Shown: positions 55,612 to 64,000 of the stretch, piece by piece | Numbering within the stretch: the stretch's first letter is position 1 | How the letters are laid out: every line of letters begins with the position of its first letter | Program-made: the position numbers and the translations under genes | Notes under the pieces: generated by a model | Databases searched by the model: none | The model's input: the letters and a program-made list of their open reading frames with translations, nothing else | What the model was told of the DNA's origin: nothing | Source: an uncultured Flavobacteriaceae bacterium | GTDB lineage: Bacteria; Bacteroidota; Bacteroidia; Flavobacteriales; Flavobacteriaceae | Direction of reading: 5' to 3' | DNA: 64,000 bases | Assembly: GCA_947497145.1 (NCBI GenBank) | Contig: CANMFQ010000004.1 | Span: forward strand, 1-64,000

Positions 55612-56169
55612 ATGGAACTACTTAAACAAGCTTGGCCGTGGTATGTTTCGGGACCGCTAATAGCACTAATTATGGCGCTATTGGTTTTCTTTGGAAAAAC
55701 TTTTGGCATGTCATCAAACCTACGAACTCTTTGCTCCATTGGTGGAGCAGGCAAATATGCCGACTTTTTTAAATTTGATTGGAAGGCACAACGCTGGAAT
55801 CTCACCGTAGTTTTAGGAGCTATTATTGGCGGTTTTGTCGCAACACAGTGGCTATCTAATGGCGCGCCAATTGCTTTAAACCCAGATACCATTGCAGATT
55901 TGCAAACACTGGGATTTAAAAACGCAGGAGCTACCTTATTGCCTGATGAAATTTATAGCTGGAATGCTATATTGAGCTTTAAAGGTATAGCTATATTAAT
56001 CATCGCTGGTTTTTTGATTGGTTTTGGCACACGCTACGCCGGTGGTTGCACCTCTGGCCATGCCATTACAGGACTAAGCAACCTACAACTCCCCTCCCTA
56101 ATTGCCGTTATAGGCTTCTTTATTGGAGGGCTTTTAATGACCCACTTTATATTTCCCTTAATTTTTTAA
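55612..56169 (+). CDS. YeeE/YedE-family membrane protein, N-terminal half-unit
   Basis: 185 residues from the ATG at 55612, which gives the usual MELLKQAWPWYVSGPLIAL start. About four to five membrane segments. Conserved thiosulfate-pathway Cys occur as Cys41 (RTLCS) and Cys146 in RYAGGCTSGHAITGLSNLQ. Full-length YeeE (TsuA) takes up thiosulfate through such Cys; here the transporter is split, with the second half in the next gene 3 bp downstream. Both halves should be needed. No rhodanese or persulfide dioxygenase gene is adjacent. Confidence 0.88.
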   Translation: MELLKQAWPWYVSGPLIALIMALLVFFGKTFGMSSNLRTLCSIGGAGKYADFFKFDWKAQRWNLTVVLGAIIGGFVATQWLSNGAPIALNPDTIADLQTLGFKNAGATLLPDEIYSWNAILSFKGIAILIIAGFLIGFGTRYAGGCTSGHAITGLSNLQLPSLIAVIGFFIGGLLMTHFIFPLIF

Positions 56170-56172
56170 ACT

Positions 56173-56586
56173 ATGAAATTTTTAAAATTCTTACTTGTAG
56201 GTATGCTCTTTGGAATTGTTTTGGTAAAATCAGAAGCTGTTTCTTGGTATCGTATTTATGAAATGTTTCGGTTTCAATCATTCCACATGTATGGTATTAT
56301 TGGATCAGCAGTTTTTATGGGCGTATTATTTCTATGGATTTTCAAAAAAGTAGACCTAAAAACTACCGAAGGTAAAACGATAGCATTACCTCCAAAAACA
56401 AAGTCTTTTACCCGTTATATGGCTGGGGGCATAATTTTTGGACTAGGTTGGGCATTGGCAGGCGCATGCCCTGGCCCCATGTACATTCTTTTAGGCACAG
56501 GAGCCTTTAGCATTTTAATCGTTATTGCTGCCGCTCTTTTGGGAACTTTTGTTTACGGCTTGCTGCGGGATAGATTACCGCATTAA
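56173..56586 (+). CDS. YeeE/YedE-family (DUF6691) membrane protein, C-terminal half-unit
   Basis: 137 residues, about four membrane segments. The matching Cys99 motif AGACPGPMYILLGTG corresponds to the second YeeE signature. Two-gene split YeeE pairs are common in Bacteroidota. The 3-bp gap to the upstream half suggests coupled translation and a hetero-oligomeric sulfur-compound transporter. Confidence 0.87.
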   Translation: MKFLKFLLVGMLFGIVLVKSEAVSWYRIYEMFRFQSFHMYGIIGSAVFMGVLFLWIFKKVDLKTTEGKTIALPPKTKSFTRYMAGGIIFGLGWALAGACPGPMYILLGTGAFSILIVIAAALLGTFVYGLLRDRLPH

Positions 56587-56702
56587 AGTACTCTTGCCAT
56601 TGTAAAACCTGAATTTTAATCTTCACTATTCTTTATAGTGAACGTGTCTAGTACAATATAGGTAGTCATATACATGAAAGGTTTGCTCATATACATTGAT
56701 TG

Positions 56703-58127
56703 TTATTCTCTTTTTTTTGCTGCCAATTTAGCACTAACCTCTTTAGCTTTACTTTCTGTAATATCATATTTCCGCATAACATACATAGCCCCCAGTGTTC
56801 CTAAAATAGGAAATAAGGTATAAAATAGGCGCATACCTGTAATAGCGCCTTCAGGTTGTGATGCGGCATCAGGTGTATAACCTACCCAAGCCATAAACAA
56901 CCCACTAAGGAGACCCGCTATAGCAAAACCAAATTTTACCATCCACCAATATATAGCACCAAAAACTCCCTCACGTCTTAACCCTGTATTTAACTCATCT
57001 AAGTCTATAACATCAGCAGTCATTGACATCATCAGCGTAAACAAACCTCCTATTCCAAATGAAAAGAAAGGTAATGCTATTAAAAACATGTAAGGCTTGC
57101 CTGGAACAAATAAAAACCAAAATAAGATATAACCAATTACCGAGATTCCTTGTGAGAGCATAAACGCTTTTTTCTTACCCACAATTCTCGCCATCCTGTC
57201 TATTATAGGTATCACCAAGAAGGTGGTCACCAATGCTCCAATACTACCGTGCAAAGTAGGCCAAACACCAGCGGCGCCTGCATCTCCATTAAACAAATAA
57301 GACACTATTATAAAAAAAGAAAATGATGAAATCGCCATAAATGAGTTGTATATTAAAAAGGTAGCGATACACAATACCCTAAACTGAGGAATACGAAAAG
57401 CTTCAACAAAACTTGCTATAATCTTCTTAAAACTATTTGCTATATTGTCTTTATTTATTGGCGTAAAATCGGTTCTATTGAGCGTAGATTTGCTTTTGAT
57501 AAAGATAGCTGGTATGATTGCCATAATAGTGCAAAACAACGCAACATAAATAGACAATTCCCTACTTGCCGCAGGAGCATTTTCAAACATCTCTGGGTCA
57601 TAAATAATTACCCAAAACCATGGCACAATTACCCAAGCCCATTGTCCTATCATTTGTGCTATGGCCATAATACGTGTTCTTTCATGAAAATCATCACTCA
57701 TTTCATACCCCATGGCAACATACGGCACACTAAAAATTGTAAGACCTAAGTAAAAAATGAATGACCAAACTAAAAAATAGATAAAATTGTACGTTAAACC
57801 ACTATCTGGATACAATTGCCACATAGCTATATAAGCTATTCCCATAAGAATTCCGCCTCCAAAAACAAAATGCCTACGTCTACCCCATTTGGACTTTGTA
57901 TTATCTGATATAAAACCCATAATAGGGTCGGTAAAGGCGTCAAAAATACGTGGTGCAAAAAATATAATACCCCACATTAATGGAGAAAATCCCAATCCTT
58001 TTACCAAAACCATCATGAAAATCTGCAAGGCTGCTGGAAACATTTGATTGGCAAGCATACCAAGTCCAAAAGCAATTTTTTGACTCATGGGAACTTTGAC
58101 TGTGGTCACTGTTGCAGTATTTTTCAT
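56703..58127 (-). CDS. GPH-family (glycoside-pentoside-hexuronide) cation symporter
   Basis: 474 residues, about 12 membrane segments. The GPH signature DAFTDPIMGFISDNTKSKWGRRRHFVFGGG lies near residue 65. A second family motif, ADVIDLDELNTGLRREGVFGA, is near 355. It imports a di- or oligosaccharide with Na+ or H+. It is the third gene of the GH149-like-GH17 operon (58-bp gap), so laminari-oligosaccharides or laminaribiose are the expected cargo. Confidence 0.92.
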   Translation of the reverse strand: MKNTATVTTVKVPMSQKIAFGLGMLANQMFPAALQIFMMVLVKGLGFSPLMWGIIFFAPRIFDAFTDPIMGFISDNTKSKWGRRRHFVFGGGILMGIAYIAMWQLYPDSGLTYNFIYFLVWSFIFYLGLTIFSVPYVAMGYEMSDDFHERTRIMAIAQMIGQWAWVIVPWFWVIIYDPEMFENAPAASRELSIYVALFCTIMAIIPAIFIKSKSTLNRTDFTPINKDNIANSFKKIIASFVEAFRIPQFRVLCIATFLIYNSFMAISSFSFFIIVSYLFNGDAGAAGVWPTLHGSIGALVTTFLVIPIIDRMARIVGKKKAFMLSQGISVIGYILFWFLFVPGKPYMFLIALPFFSFGIGGLFTLMMSMTADVIDLDELNTGLRREGVFGAIYWWMVKFGFAIAGLLSGLFMAWVGYTPDAASQPEGAITGMRLFYTLFPILGTLGAMYVMRKYDITESKAKEVSAKLAAKKRE

Positions 58128-58185
58128 TTTAGTTGTTTTAGTTATTAGGTGGTTAAAATTGTATCAATTTATCTATTCAAAAAAA

Positions 58186-59463
58186 TTATTGTTTCGTATT
58201 TTCTACTATTGGTGCTTTCGTTGCCATAGGTGGCGCTAAAACCGTTTTTAGCAGCGCTTCTTTATCTCCATCGTATGTTTTTGTAATGACTTGTCCGTTT
58301 CTTTTTAATCCGTCAAAGACACCATTATCAACCATATCCCACAATGCATATTTTGCTCTACCATCAATTTCAAACAAACCAAAATGGTTTTCAGAACCAA
58401 TAACATTATCAACGTCTTTCCACTGCTCATCAAAAGCTTCAAAGAAAAAACAGGCTATGCCTTCAGCCTTAGTCCATTCACGCAATTGCTTATAATACAA
58501 AGCTTGCTTGTACTCATCTGCCGCGTGAGACCCTTCATTACCATAAAACCCATCAGCGATAGTTGCCCAGCCCGTTTCTCCAATATGAATTGGTTTATCA
58601 ACACCAAGGCTTTTTACGTACTTTGACACATTAGCATACTCTTCAGCAGCATACTGAGCCGCTCTTACCATAGCTGCATCAACTTGTTCAACTTCAGACA
58701 ACCCTAATTCACCCTCTTCCACTTGCCAATAATGCGCATTGTAATGTGTTTCATGAAAAGGGTAGGTATGCATAGACACATAGTCAACTGCATGAATCAA
58801 TTTTTCTAAGTCATCGGTTTGATAAATTTTATCTCCCCCACCCCAAGCTGCAAAATTATCAGTAGTTGTTACCCATAAATCTGTTGCTAGTTCACCTTCT
58901 TTTTTAAGGTTTTGAAGGTGATTTACCCAATTCAAAATAATTTTAGGTCGTACAAAATAGCCCTGAGCCCAATGCACCATAGCCTCGTTACCTACAGCAA
59001 TAATCTTTACTATATCGGGGTATTTTTTTGCCAAATTCACCGCTCTATCAATTTCACCTGCATTATTTTCACTTTCAGCTTCGTGATTAGGGTTATCAGT
59101 CCAAGCATTTTCACAATCAATCCAGGCGCCCAACATAACATACATTTCAAAGTTGGCATCCTCCTTTTTTAATTGCCGAATTGCTTTCAAAACATTTGGC
59201 GCCATCGGCAACTGCACGTTATACGTTCTGATAATTTTTACCCCCATAGCCGACATCAACTTCAAATCTTCTTTCAACTCTTCAATCGTAGGCTGAATGT
59301 CTCTTGATTTTTGACGATATCCTCCATAAGAAATTGCCAAATAATTTGGATTACTTAATATATCTTCCGCTGATTTTGATGGTACTTCTACAGGTGATTC
59401 AGCACAAGCCGAAACCATTATTAGAAGCACCATATACTTAATTATACGAATACTGTTTTTCAT
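58186..59463 (-). CDS. GH17-family beta-1,3-glucanase, lipoprotein
   Basis: 425 residues. Lipoprotein Cys20 (MVSAC). The GH17 TIM barrel begins AISYGGYRQ; acid/base Glu160 in AVGNEAM and nucleophile Glu296 in HIGETGWATI are in the expected places, and VDYVSMHTYPF lies between. It cuts beta-1,3-glucan (laminarin) or acts as an exo/transglycosylase. It is anchored to a membrane, probably facing the periplasm. In the same operon as the GH149-like phosphorylase (18-bp gap) and the GPH symporter. Confidence 0.9.
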   Translation of the reverse strand: MKNSIRIIKYMVLLIMVSACAESPVEVPSKSAEDILSNPNYLAISYGGYRQKSRDIQPTIEELKEDLKLMSAMGVKIIRTYNVQLPMAPNVLKAIRQLKKEDANFEMYVMLGAWIDCENAWTDNPNHEAESENNAGEIDRAVNLAKKYPDIVKIIAVGNEAMVHWAQGYFVRPKIILNWVNHLQNLKKEGELATDLWVTTTDNFAAWGGGDKIYQTDDLEKLIHAVDYVSMHTYPFHETHYNAHYWQVEEGELGLSEVEQVDAAMVRAAQYAAEEYANVSKYVKSLGVDKPIHIGETGWATIADGFYGNEGSHAADEYKQALYYKQLREWTKAEGIACFFFEAFDEQWKDVDNVIGSENHFGLFEIDGRAKYALWDMVDNGVFDGLKRNGQVITKTYDGDKEALLKTVLAPPMATKAPIVENTKQ

Positions 59464-59481
59464 TACTTCACCTTAGTTTAT

Positions 59482-62400
59482 TTACATATTTACACCAACC
59501 ACAAGACGGTTTATTTCATTCGTTCTTTTAAATAGCTTCGTACTTAGCTCAACCCCTAAATCATAGCCATCTAACTTAATTGTTTGTTCATCGTTTAGCA
59601 CTACATCTATACCAACATCAGCAGATAAACGGTACACAATAGGCACCTGACAATAAGTGAAAGCCAAGGTGCCTTTTTCTAACTCAATGGTCTCCATTTG
59701 TTTGGCAATACTGCTATATTTAAATGTCATAGGTTTCTTTAAAAACTCATCTTTTCGTAATAAACAAGGATTAAAACCAAGACTTCCATGCGTTACAAAA
59801 ACCCCCAATTCTCCAAATCGGCACAGAATATCTTCTTTTACTTGACCTGTCATTCCTGGTTGTTGGGCACCTTTGCCGCCTGGCGTATGAGAATACGGAT
59901 CTGTAGGAAATGCACCATACAGTTTTGGAGATTTATGCACTCCTATACCTTCATTTATTTCGTAATAATGATCGAGTAGCCTCCCTATTACAACATCACT
60001 TTCGTTTGCTTTGATCGCATTCAAACATATTTCTTGCACACTTAGCAAAAGTTTAGACACCATATGCCAATAGATAGACCCTAAACCTTCATAACCGTAA
60101 AAGGTTCCTGATCTGCCAGTAAACGATTTGTGGTTAAAGACATGCTCAAAAATTTGCAACAATAGCGGTGTATCTTTAGCCAAATACGACCCATATTTTT
60201 CTTTTGGTAATTTTTGCAAAGCAGCTTTTAAACTTTCTGCATTATTAAAAGAACCATTAAAGTGATAATTGCCTAAAATATCTTTTTCAATAATACTTAC
60301 ATCACCCTCTTTTACTAATTGTTGCGCCAGTTCTAAAGCCTCAATCTGAGTTGAAGAAATGGTGTTTTTTTCGACAAATCTGGGCAATTCTTTATTCGGA
60401 TATAAAATATAACTGTATTGATCTTCTCTAAAAAGCGCACTACTTTTTAAAGCATCTAAAACAGTCAAAGCCTCTTCGTTTGAAATAAAACCAGCGCTTA
60501 AAACCGCCACCTGGCCTTCAAGCATCTCTGGCAGATACGAAATAGACACTTCTGTTTCATTTTCAACCGTCATGAGATTATAAGCGTGATACAAATTATC
60601 ACTTCGCTTATTTGCAACTATAGAATGCTCTAAGTACTTTTTGGCTATTCTTAAAAATTCCATCAAATTTGCCTTGCTAATTGAGGCAACATCACTACTG
60701 AATCCACTTTTATAAATCGTAGTTCTGTAGACACTCCCTGCATTTCCCAAGCCGTCTAAGACCGTTTTTCTATCTACATCAGAAACTTTATCAGTAAGTA
60801 TGCGAACATTAGCAATCAAGGTATGTACTATGGCATCAAAAAACTGTTCCAATTCCTTTGAAACTTCATAACTATCTTGATCTACCTTCTCTACAACACC
60901 TTCAAAAAAGTTGATAAATCTTCTCAAATAATAGAGGGTGACCATTGATACGCCATTACCCACCAAGGCATTATTAGCATCATTCCATTCTGGTCGTTGT
61001 GTATTCATCCAAATACCCCCTTCTGGAATAAAGTTTGACATTTTAGCCAAGACCGTAGCCAACAGTTTTTCTATTAAATTTACTTTGTAAATGCTTTGGT
61101 CACCAGCACGCAACAGTGCACCATCAGCACCCAATTCTTTTCTTTTCTCAACAATTTCCCTTTCAGCTTCAAGATCTAACACAATAGTGTCTTTAGGGTT
61201 TGCAAGCAGCTCCTTATAACTTTTTATCTTATAAGGTACATTGGCATAAACAAAAATGGCTTGATTAAAGTAATTCGATAATACACCTGGTGTATGCTTT
61301 TCTATGAACTCTAAAAATTTAAGCAAGTAAATAATTTGATGGTCACCCCAATAACCAATGTACGACCAAGGGTCATTTGGCTCAATAGTTTCCCAATCAA
61401 AACCATCTTTTGTAACCCTGTAAGGATTGTAACCATCAAAAGTTGTGGCATTTAAGAACTTATGCATCATACTCTCAATAAACATTGGATAGGAATGCGC
61501 TAATGCTTCCCAGTTTTGAAAAATATCACGCCAATTACCTTGGTAATCTAATATTTTAGAGCCATCTTCATTTTTTGTGTTTATTGAAAACTTGTTCCAT
61601 GGTCTACTAGGGTCACCATGTCTTCTACTAAATTTCAAGGGTAAATATTCAAACGAAAGTCGCTTAAAATCATTGACTAAGTTACTATTCTCAATAGTAG
61701 CAATAAGACCATGAAGGTATTCGACCGTAAACAGCTCAGGTAATTGAGCAAGCACCTCTTCATTAGCATCGTACACTTTACTATTAGCCTTTTGAATATA
61801 GCTCGTAAAATCAACTTTCTCTATTTGATAATTATCATCAAAAATACCCCCACGCATACTATTGAAGAGTACGTTGGCAAAATGCCTGGTATTGCGCAAT
61901 TTATCGGCGGTCATTTGCAAACCATCGGCCGCACTATTTAGTTCAACCAACTGCCTAGTACCCAATTCAATGTCATCAACAATAGCAGTCATTAAATCAG
62001 GTTGATTCTTAATTTTATAAGAAATTGCATGTACTGCGCTTATCGATTGATTTACATCAGCTACAATCATCCATTCTTTTGTAGTATTGGCATTCAGCAG
62101 TACATCTGTAACAACAAAATATGCGCCTTTTTCTGCTCTAACATCTTCTTCTTGAACAGGTTTTTTTCCTCTCCTAAAATCATCTAATTGTAAAGAAGAA
62201 ACCAAATAGGTAGGGTTCGCTAAACCGAGTGACCAAGCTACAGCGGCTTTTAAGGCCTCGCTAGGTTCTGCTCTATCAACAATAATGGCACTTAAAGCAT
62301 AAATACCTAGCCCTACAGAGGCTTCAAGTTCATTCTTTTTGTAGGCGTCTACTAAATTACTACTGGTAGCCTGTAAAGTAGTATCCACGCCAAAAGGCAT

Positions 62401-62937
62401 GATATTCTGAATACCATCTAAAATGGAAATATTCACCTCATTTGAAGCGTTATTTATTAGTGTTGATTTTTTTACAAAACCATAGGTATCACTTGAGCTC
62501 CATTGATAGCGAAACGTTAATTGTAAATCTTCGTTGATTTCTTCGAAAATTACTTTGTTGCCATAACTATTCTTGTATAGGTTTCTAGTACAATTATAAA
62601 TACCCAAATAACGATCAGCAAAAGGCTCCCATAAGTGCGTTTTACCTGCTTTATGTACGCGTAAAATTGTTTTACTACCCGTTATATCGGCAGCCTCGGT
62701 AATTTTATCATCGGTGTAATATGGAAATAAAGCTAAACTAGCATCCTTTCTTCCTGCTGTAACGCCACCATTACTTGCTATAAACATCCAATGGTTAGAA
62801 TCACTAACGATACTCATAAAAAAAGGGCGCATCGAATCGTTGTTCGAAATTTTATAATATTTCTCGTTTTCGAAATCAATTAATTTCCCTGTTACCTCGG
62901 CCTCCTTAAATTTTGCTTTTATGTCTCCTATGTACAT
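59482..62937 (-). CDS. GH149-like beta-1,3-oligoglucan phosphorylase
   Basis: 1151 residues, cytoplasmic (no signal). Its length and motif order match GH149, the large beta-1,3-glucan phosphorylases related to GH94: MFIASNGGVTAGRKDASLALFPYYTDDKI near 52, NWRDIFQNWEALAHSYP near 468, SYIGYWGDHQIIYLLK with likely acid Asp532, PEWNDANNALVGNGVSMVTLYYL near 660, and a final GGKGAQQPGMTGQVKEDILCRFGELGV. It releases glucose-1-phosphate from laminari-oligosaccharides with phosphate. GH161, the other beta-1,3-glucan phosphorylase family, is shorter. Assignment relies on size, motifs and the GH17/GH16/GPH neighbours. Confidence 0.83.
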   Translation of the reverse strand: MYIGDIKAKFKEAEVTGKLIDFENEKYYKISNNDSMRPFFMSIVSDSNHWMFIASNGGVTAGRKDASLALFPYYTDDKITEAADITGSKTILRVHKAGKTHLWEPFADRYLGIYNCTRNLYKNSYGNKVIFEEINEDLQLTFRYQWSSSDTYGFVKKSTLINNASNEVNISILDGIQNIMPFGVDTTLQATSSNLVDAYKKNELEASVGLGIYALSAIIVDRAEPSEALKAAVAWSLGLANPTYLVSSLQLDDFRRGKKPVQEEDVRAEKGAYFVVTDVLLNANTTKEWMIVADVNQSISAVHAISYKIKNQPDLMTAIVDDIELGTRQLVELNSAADGLQMTADKLRNTRHFANVLFNSMRGGIFDDNYQIEKVDFTSYIQKANSKVYDANEEVLAQLPELFTVEYLHGLIATIENSNLVNDFKRLSFEYLPLKFSRRHGDPSRPWNKFSINTKNEDGSKILDYQGNWRDIFQNWEALAHSYPMFIESMMHKFLNATTFDGYNPYRVTKDGFDWETIEPNDPWSYIGYWGDHQIIYLLKFLEFIEKHTPGVLSNYFNQAIFVYANVPYKIKSYKELLANPKDTIVLDLEAEREIVEKRKELGADGALLRAGDQSIYKVNLIEKLLATVLAKMSNFIPEGGIWMNTQRPEWNDANNALVGNGVSMVTLYYLRRFINFFEGVVEKVDQDSYEVSKELEQFFDAIVHTLIANVRILTDKVSDVDRKTVLDGLGNAGSVYRTTIYKSGFSSDVASISKANLMEFLRIAKKYLEHSIVANKRSDNLYHAYNLMTVENETEVSISYLPEMLEGQVAVLSAGFISNEEALTVLDALKSSALFREDQYSYILYPNKELPRFVEKNTISSTQIEALELAQQLVKEGDVSIIEKDILGNYHFNGSFNNAESLKAALQKLPKEKYGSYLAKDTPLLLQIFEHVFNHKSFTGRSGTFYGYEGLGSIYWHMVSKLLLSVQEICLNAIKANESDVVIGRLLDHYYEINEGIGVHKSPKLYGAFPTDPYSHTPGGKGAQQPGMTGQVKEDILCRFGELGVFVTHGSLGFNPCLLRKDEFLKKPMTFKYSSIAKQMETIELEKGTLAFTYCQVPIVYRLSADVGIDVVLNDEQTIKLDGYDLGVELSTKLFKRTNEINRLVVGVNM

Positions 62938-63150
62938 TTAATTTCTACTGTTATGTTATTTAATTTGTAGTATGCAATACCATATGCGCATTCCACAAAA
63001 GAATCTACTGTTTTTGTTTTCTTTTTTTAAAGAATTGTACCGTGTTTTACAGAACACTGTTTGCTTTTGCTCTATTTACAATCTATTGAAATGGACTTTG
63101 CAGTATACATTTTAAGACAATTTCAATCTTATTACATCATCTTTGATGCT
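62938..63150. other. Promoter region of the GH149-like operon
   Basis: Spacer between the GH16 terminator and the phosphorylase start. It should contain that operon's promoter, but no TANNTTTG box is visible. An 8-base palindrome ATGCGCAT lies near 62985. Confidence 0.4.
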
Positions 63151-63182
63151 AAAAAAAAGACCAATAGACATACATCTATTGG
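63151..63182 (-). terminator. Terminator of the GH16 gene
   Basis: A perfect 8-bp stem (CCAATAGA at 63161-63168 with TCTATTGG at 63175-63182) is followed on the minus strand by eight T residues (63158-63151). It separates GH16 from the phosphorylase operon. Confidence 0.88.
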
Positions 63183-63232
63183 CCTTTAAGAATGTACTCT
63201 TTTTACTAACTATTTTTGCTAACTCTCTTAAC

Positions 63233-64000
63233 TTATTGATACACTCTTATATAATCTACTTCCATAGAATCTTCTGTAAATGCAGGGTCTATATCTCCAC
63301 CTAAGGTACCGCCCATTGCTACATTAAATATGAAAAAGAAATCATTATTAAAAGGTGTAGCACTGGTATTTGTAAAGGAAGTGTGCACCTCATTATCATC
63401 AACCATAAATTTTATAGTCTGTGCTTTCCATTCAACCGTGTAAGTATGAAATTCTGATGTTGCTGTTGGCACCTGTATAGAACCTGTTGGCCCATTACCT
63501 CCAGAATTTCCCGTGTAATGTAAGGTACTAAGAATGGTATTTGCATTATTCCCCACGTGCTCCATAATATCCATTTCCCCACATGCGGGCCAGCCGACGG
63601 TATCAAAATTTGCCCCAAGCATCCAAAGAGCAGGCCAAGTACCTCCTGCCGAAGGAACTTTGGCTCTTATTTCAACACGACCATACTTAAATTCGTAGAG
63701 ATTCTCTGTTTTAATCCTAGCCGACGTATACCCACCAGCACCATCACTCTTCACCGTAATTTTAAGCATGCCATCTTCAACGATAACATTTTCGGAATCA
63801 CTGGTATAGGTTTGAGCTTCATTGTTTCCCCATCCATTTACTCCTGTACCTAAATCATAACCCCATTTGGAAGCGTTGGGAGCACCATCAACATCAAACT
63901 CATCTGACCATACCAAATTTTCAAAATCTGGTTCTGGTTCTGGACTAGGATTTGCTTGGGTAGTCGAAAACTTGTGATACCAAGCTAAATCTGGATTGAT
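63233..64000 (-). CDS. GH16-family beta-1,3-glucanase (laminarinase), N-terminus outside window
   Basis: The frame is open to base 64000, giving 255 residues of a larger protein; the true start is upstream. A Pro/Glu linker (NPSPEPEPDFEN) leads into the GH16 domain (LVWSDEFDVDG). The catalytic motif GEMDIMEHVGN has nucleophile Glu142 and acid/base Glu147 in partial numbering; the pattern E-x-D-x-M-E is the laminarinase form. It ends at VDYIRVYQ with no T9SS or CBM tail. It hydrolyses beta-1,3-(1,4)-glucans extracellularly or at the surface. It is followed by its own terminator. Confidence 0.92.
   Translation of the reverse strand: MNPDLAWYHKFSTTQANPSPEPEPDFENLVWSDEFDVDGAPNASKWGYDLGTGVNGWGNNEAQTYTSDSENVIVEDGMLKITVKSDGAGGYTSARIKTENLYEFKYGRVEIRAKVPSAGGTWPALWMLGANFDTVGWPACGEMDIMEHVGNNANTILSTLHYTGNSGGNGPTGSIQVPTATSEFHTYTVEWKAQTIKFMVDDNEVHTSFTNTSATPFNNDFFFIFNVAMGGTLGGDIDPAFTEDSMEVDYIRVYQ

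Noticed and set aside
56622-56642. TTCACTAT/ATAGTGAA hairpin between the yeeE-like pair and the GPH gene
   Set aside because: 8 bp stem but no T tract on either strand; might help convergent termination, but not supported enough to call.
62980-62992. ATGCGCAT palindrome upstream of the GH149-like gene
   Set aside because: Eight bases only, expected by chance in a spacer of this size; does not match the LacI-type operator.

Overview
The window comes from a low-GC Bacteroidota genome, most likely a marine member of the Flavobacteriaceae. Evidence for this: a SusC/SusD pair, two large secreted proteins with type IX secretion (T9SS) C-terminal domains plus a third cut by the window start, TANNTTTG-type -7 boxes, no Shine-Dalgarno spacing ahead of starts, and genes for algal-type glycans (sulfatase, laminarinase GH16, GH17, a GH149-like phosphorylase, uronate catabolism). 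Genus is not resolvable from the sequence alone.

Layout. 1-9 kb: the 3' part of a giant Ig-repeat adhesin-like T9SS protein, a long gene-free stretch, then small unlinked genes (outer-membrane barrel, a hypothetical, a COG2426-type membrane protein, a CpsB/YwqE-type PHP phosphatase, a tiny secreted protein). 9.4-24.5 kb: two giant minus-strand secreted multidomain proteins of 3051 and 1582 residues, sharing a carbohydrate-binding-like module. 25-27.5 kb: a compact arsenic resistance operon (arsR, DUF6428, LMW-phosphatase-type arsenate reductase, ACR3). 27.7-37.4 kb: a Planctomycete-style redox set (DUF1549/DUF1553 dihaem lipoprotein, Tat-exported DUF1501 protein, Tat-exported six-bladed propeller, and a TIGR02604-type cytochrome lipoprotein) around a membrane-anchored winged-helix regulator. 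37.4-53.3 kb: a long minus-strand locus, susC-susD-sulfatase-DUF6807-Gfo/Idh/MocA-(large hairpin)-Gfo/Idh/MocA-SDR-uxuA-TRAP transporter, running into the cytochrome gene. A LacI-type regulator and a ThuA-domain protein lie on the opposite strand. 55.6-56.6 kb: a split YeeE/YedE pair. 56.7-64 kb: a beta-1,3-glucan (laminarin) locus with GH16, a GH149-like phosphorylase, GH17 and a GPH-family sugar symporter.

How it may work together. The laminarin locus is coherent: GH16 and GH17 cut beta-1,3-glucan outside or at the envelope, the GPH carrier imports oligosaccharides, and the phosphorylase makes glucose-1-phosphate. The 27.7-55.5 kb block looks like one functional neighbourhood for a sulfated, uronate-containing glycan. 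SusCD imports, a sulfatase desulfates, TRAP imports a hexuronate, and a fructuronate-reductase-like SDR plus UxuA lead to 2-keto-3-deoxygluconate. The exported oxidoreductases, DUF6807, ThuA and haem proteins suggest an extra oxidative step on glycosides in the periplasm; this is inference. No polysaccharide lyase or obvious glycosidase sits inside that block.

Regulatory DNA is unusually legible here: a 20-bp palindrome over the -33 box of the susC promoter, a perfect 20-bp inverted repeat between the DUF1553 operon and its neighbouring regulator, a 47-nt hairpin inside the uronate locus, and a terminator-like hairpin abutting the yeeE start codon.
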